Shown in pieces: positions 61,451 to 64,000 of a stretch of DNA of 64,000 bases; within the stretch, counting starts at the first letter, position 1; each line of letters opens with the position of its first letter. Location: NCBI GenBank assembly GCA_016291495.1, contig JAEEXI010000013.1, positions 1-64,000 on the forward strand, written 5' to 3'. The notes beneath the pieces were generated by a model. The model was not told where the DNA came from, made no database searches, and saw nothing but the letters and a program-made list of their open reading frames with translations. A program made the translations under genes and the position numbers. The stretch comes from Prevotella sp. Its GTDB lineage: Bacteria; Bacteroidota; Bacteroidia; Bacteroidales; Bacteroidaceae.

Positions 61451-64000
61451 TTATTCTCCTTTGAAGATAAAGCCACACCGTTTCAGGATGGCCATGACTT
61501 CCTGCTGGTCCATGCGCGATCCGCTCGTCATGATGATATTCACCATCTTGACGATGTCCGTCACATTGATCTCGCCATCGCCAGTCAGGTCGGCTGCTGC
61601 CTTGTTGAAGCCTTCCGACGGCTTCTCCATGATGAAGTTCACCGTAGCCACGATGTCGGTCACATTCACGAGACCGTCACCATTGACATCACCAGACAAG
61701 ATCACTTTCTCATTACCAAGGGTCAGTACCGTAGGAGCATTCCTGTTGCCCACCACGTTATCGGTAAACGAGAGTGTTTCCTTGATTTCATACACCTTGC
61801 CCGTCTCCTTACCATGAGCTTCGAAGTGCAAAACTTCTCCAGAGCTTCCCGATACGTTGAGCAGTGCCAGTCCGTCCTTCCAGGAGGAGGCACCCCTGCA
61901 CTGGCCGTCTTCCGCAAAGGCACCGACCTCATACGCTCCCTCAACGGTATCACCGTCTGCCGTCACCACACGAACCGTTACAGGCATCATATCACTGCCT
62001 GCCCACCAGTTACTGGACCAATAGGTATGAGGATTGGTATCTATCAGGTAAGCATCCGAGACGATGGTATTATTCAGGTGGAACGACTTACTGCCCACTG
62101 ACCAATATCGATAGCCACGTCCAGGTACCAGGGTCTGCAAGGAACCCGTCCACTGACCGTCCCTATACTCCACGAAACCGTGCTGACCCACCAGCATATC
62201 ACCTTCCTCTGCCTCTGCGAATGCCAGAGCCTCCTCAGGGGTCATCACCTGATTCATCGGGAAGCCGATCCAGTTCCATCCACTCTCCAGCGTGACACTG
62301 TTCTGACTAGCATTCCAGGCCAGCCCCGTCAGCGTCACATTCCTGGTGGCACTGCTGTAGGCACGATACGACTGACCTGCCTCCAACTCGCTTACCTGAC
62401 TATAGTCGCCCATCACATAGCTCTCGCCTGTACCCACGACATCCGTAGCGGCAATAGTAGCCGACTGGTTGTGGGAAATCCAGTTCCAACCCTTCCGCAA
62501 CTCATAGGAAGCCCTGTTCTGACGAAGCGTATAGACGAACGTAGCCACCTCACTCTCCGCAAAGTCAGGAGCAATGGCGATAGCCTTCAGTGTCATGTCA
62601 CCGTCAATGGTCAACGGTCCCTCATAGCGGAATACACTACCCTCTTTCTTGTCGCAAGGACATGTTCCGTCAAGGGTATACCAGATGACGGCATCAGGTG
62701 TCTCACACGACAGACTGACCGTCGAGCCGTAATAGGCCTCCGTACCACTGATGCGCGATGCCTGCGGGGCAAGTGTCACCATATCATCCTTGTCTTTCAC
62801 ACCGACAATCAGTGTCTTCACCACGTCACGGTCGTCAGCAATGACAAGTTCGAGAGCCGATGAGCCATTTACCAGACCGCTGACCTCAAAGCTAGCCTCA
62901 CCCTTCTCGTCAAGAGTCAGTTCCGTGGTACTCACTCCAACGACGGTACCATCTTGAGTACGTACCGTCACCTTCTTGCCGACAGCAGCATCAACAGGAA
63001 CGGCAGCAATGGAAATCTTACGGGTACCACCCGATGCCACATTATATATACTGTCTGTGACAATTTTCTGTACACGCTTCTGTACGTCAAACTCCTGGGT
63101 ATAGTCTGCCAGCATACCCACATCGGCATAGCTCTCCAGTGTCGACTTCACAGCCAGTACAACCTTCTCACCCACCGTCAAAGGTGTCTTGGGTTCAAAG
63201 ACGATGCGCGACGCATAGGTCTTGCTCTCGTCAGGGGTCTTCTCCGCATTCAGCAAACGGATAGTTCCCTCCATCTTCTGACCGCTCTTGGTCAAGAATA
63301 TCTGATCAGTAGTCAACAGTTCCGGCTTCATATATTTGTCGAAGTCTATCTGTACACCATTCTCCGAAGCAACTACACGCTCCACGACAGGCGGCGTGGG
63401 CTGACTCATCGCCAGGTTGACATCAAGTTGTGGTGGAGGCACGGGCAACCACTCCGAATAGGTGGGCAGATAACCGTCTTTCACGATACGAACCTGCCAT
63501 TCGCCCTTTGGAACATCCCAGCCATACTTACCATCCTTGTCCGTCAACATGGGGTTCTTCTGTTCAAAGGCCTCAGCATCCCAGAGGGTCACTACCTCCT
63601 GCGTCTCACCATAGCCGTCTTCCACATACTCCTTATAATAGATGCTCGCTGTGGCATCCTGCACACGGTTGGAAGCCACCGCCTCATAGACATAGCCGGA
63701 GGGATCTATGACAGGTACGACATCAACGGGGAATATATCTTGCTCATAATCCTTTTTCAGCTTTTTAAATATTTCTTCCTTAACACATTTGAGATCACAA
63801 ATCTTCTTGGCTGATTCGGTGAAGTAGTCAGAGTAGTACCAGTCAAAACCCCAGAATACACCTGTAGACACCACCCTGAAAGCAAGCGAACTTGCTGTGC
63901 CGAGGACAGGACCGACCGGACCTGTTACCGGTGCAGACAGAAGACCAGCAAGAGACATCGCAATTGAACCACCATCAAAACCAATCTTTACAACCTTTTC
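61451..64000 (-). CDS. Large dockerin-tailed surface or secreted protein, 5' end cut by the window
   Basis: The frame stays open to position 64000, so the start lies outside; at least 849 codons are visible. From the visible N-terminus there is a Gly/Ala/Val segment, a carboxypeptidase-regulatory-like domain (about 85-185, DKDGKYGWDVPKGEWQVRIV), Ig-like beta domains and a chitobiase/HEX_C-type domain (about 400-470, PDAVIWYTLDGTCP). Two repeated GWNWI blocks (about 490 and 565) follow. The end holds two dockerin-like repeats (DVNGDGLVNVTDIVATVNFI, DGEINVTDIVKMVNII) like those of the GH53 protein at 16988. No catalytic domain is visible. Function unknown; a cell-surface role is likely. Confidence 0.75.
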   Translation of the reverse strand, partial: EKVVKIGFDGGSIAMSLAGLLSAPVTGPVGPVLGTASSLAFRVVSTGVFWGFDWYYSDYFTESAKKICDLKCVKEEIFKKLKKDYEQDIFPVDVVPVIDPSGYVYEAVASNRVQDATASIYYKEYVEDGYGETQEVVTLWDAEAFEQKNPMLTDKDGKYGWDVPKGEWQVRIVKDGYLPTYSEWLPVPPPQLDVNLAMSQPTPPVVERVVASENGVQIDFDKYMKPELLTTDQIFLTKSGQKMEGTIRLLNAEKTPDESKTYASRIVFEPKTPLTVGEKVVLAVKSTLESYADVGMLADYTQEFDVQKRVQKIVTDSIYNVASGGTRKISIAAVPVDAAVGKKVTVRTQDGTVVGVSTTELTLDEKGEASFEVSGLVNGSSALELVIADDRDVVKTLIVGVKDKDDMVTLAPQASRISGTEAYYGSTVSLSCETPDAVIWYTLDGTCPCDKKEGSVFRYEGPLTIDGDMTLKAIAIAPDFAESEVATFVYTLRQNRASYELRKGWNWISHNQSATIAATDVVGTGESYVMGDYSQVSELEAGQSYRAYSSATRNVTLTGLAWNASQNSVTLESGWNWIGFPMNQVMTPEEALAFAEAEEGDMLVGQHGFVEYRDGQWTGSLQTLVPGRGYRYWSVGSKSFHLNNTIVSDAYLIDTNPHTYWSSNWWAGSDMMPVTVRVVTADGDTVEGAYEVGAFAEDGQCRGASSWKDGLALLNVSGSSGEVLHFEAHGKETGKVYEIKETLSFTDNVVGNRNAPTVLTLGNEKVILSGDVNGDGLVNVTDIVATVNFIMEKPSEGFNKAAADLTGDGEINVTDIVKMVNIIMTSGSRMDQQEVMAILKRCGFIFKGE

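Noticed and set aside
1..64000. tRNA, rRNA and insertion-sequence genes
   Set aside because: No cloverleaf-like segments, rRNA-like text or transposase motifs were seen on reading both strands; a tRNAscan or ISfinder search would settle it.

Overview
The window is chromosomal DNA from a Bacteroidales bacterium, most likely Prevotellaceae (Prevotella/Segatella-like). The evidence is the recurring promoter layout TTTG-N19-TAnnTTTG just upstream of many genes, the absence of strong Shine-Dalgarno sequences, family markers such as DUF4831, VirE_N/DUF3987 and dockerin-tailed secreted proteins, and the short AT-rich or purine-rich tandem repeats common between genes in this group. No tRNA, rRNA, CRISPR array, transposase or integrase was recognised.

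Layout. (1) Positions 1-12540 are an accessory island. It opens with a non-coding nested inverted repeat carrying iteron-like ACTTACCC units (92-413) and a long, hairpin-rich leader (about 500-874). Then come a two-gene restriction-modification-like system (875-5794; methyltransferase-like subunit plus a GIY-YIG-like/SF2 helicase/N6-methyltransferase fusion), an orphan BECR-nuclease-like protein on the other strand (5941-6453), a HARE-HTH-like protein with a partner (6605-7791), and a mobile-element-like module (8238-12469). That module has an antirepressor-like protein, two small proteins, a VirE_N/DUF3987 primase-ATPase-like protein and a P5/lysozyme-like protein. (2) Positions 12559-16918 hold rhaM, a SpoIIE-type phosphatase receptor, a stand-alone AICAR transformylase and a four-helix-bundle gene between inverted repeats. 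(3) Positions 16988-26286 hold a secreted GH53 galactanase and a convergent eight-gene export operon. The operon contains a MacB-type tripartite efflux system, a second ABC transporter and a YtrA-like GntR repressor with a visible operator at the operon promoter.

(4) Positions 26499-42701 are mostly core genes: histidine kinase, nadK, pdxJ, DJ-1, ispD, recG, three envelope/peptidoglycan proteins (M23-LysM, NlpC/P60, CapA), pgeF, obgE, adk, hpt, nnr, a DUF4831 protein and methylmalonyl-CoA decarboxylase. (5) Positions 42702-43150 are a repeat-rich spacer. (6) Positions 43154-64000 hold two DASS-type anion transporters, fba, aquaporin-GH3, an esterase fused to a degenerate 5'-nucleotidase domain, an operon of a REC-REC-PPDK_N protein, a PIG-L deacetylase and a GH20 hexosaminidase, then metY, gdhA, a glycine-zipper lipoprotein and a large secreted dockerin-tailed protein cut by the window edge.

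The best candidates for undescribed biology are the two-gene restriction system with its structured leader and possible exchanged specificity segment, the nested repeat at the island edge, the REC-REC-PPDK_N protein lacking the rest of the PEP-synthase machinery, the esterase-pseudo-nucleotidase fusion, and intergenic-type repeats translated in frame inside two large proteins. All functions are read from sequence motifs and family knowledge; no database search was run.
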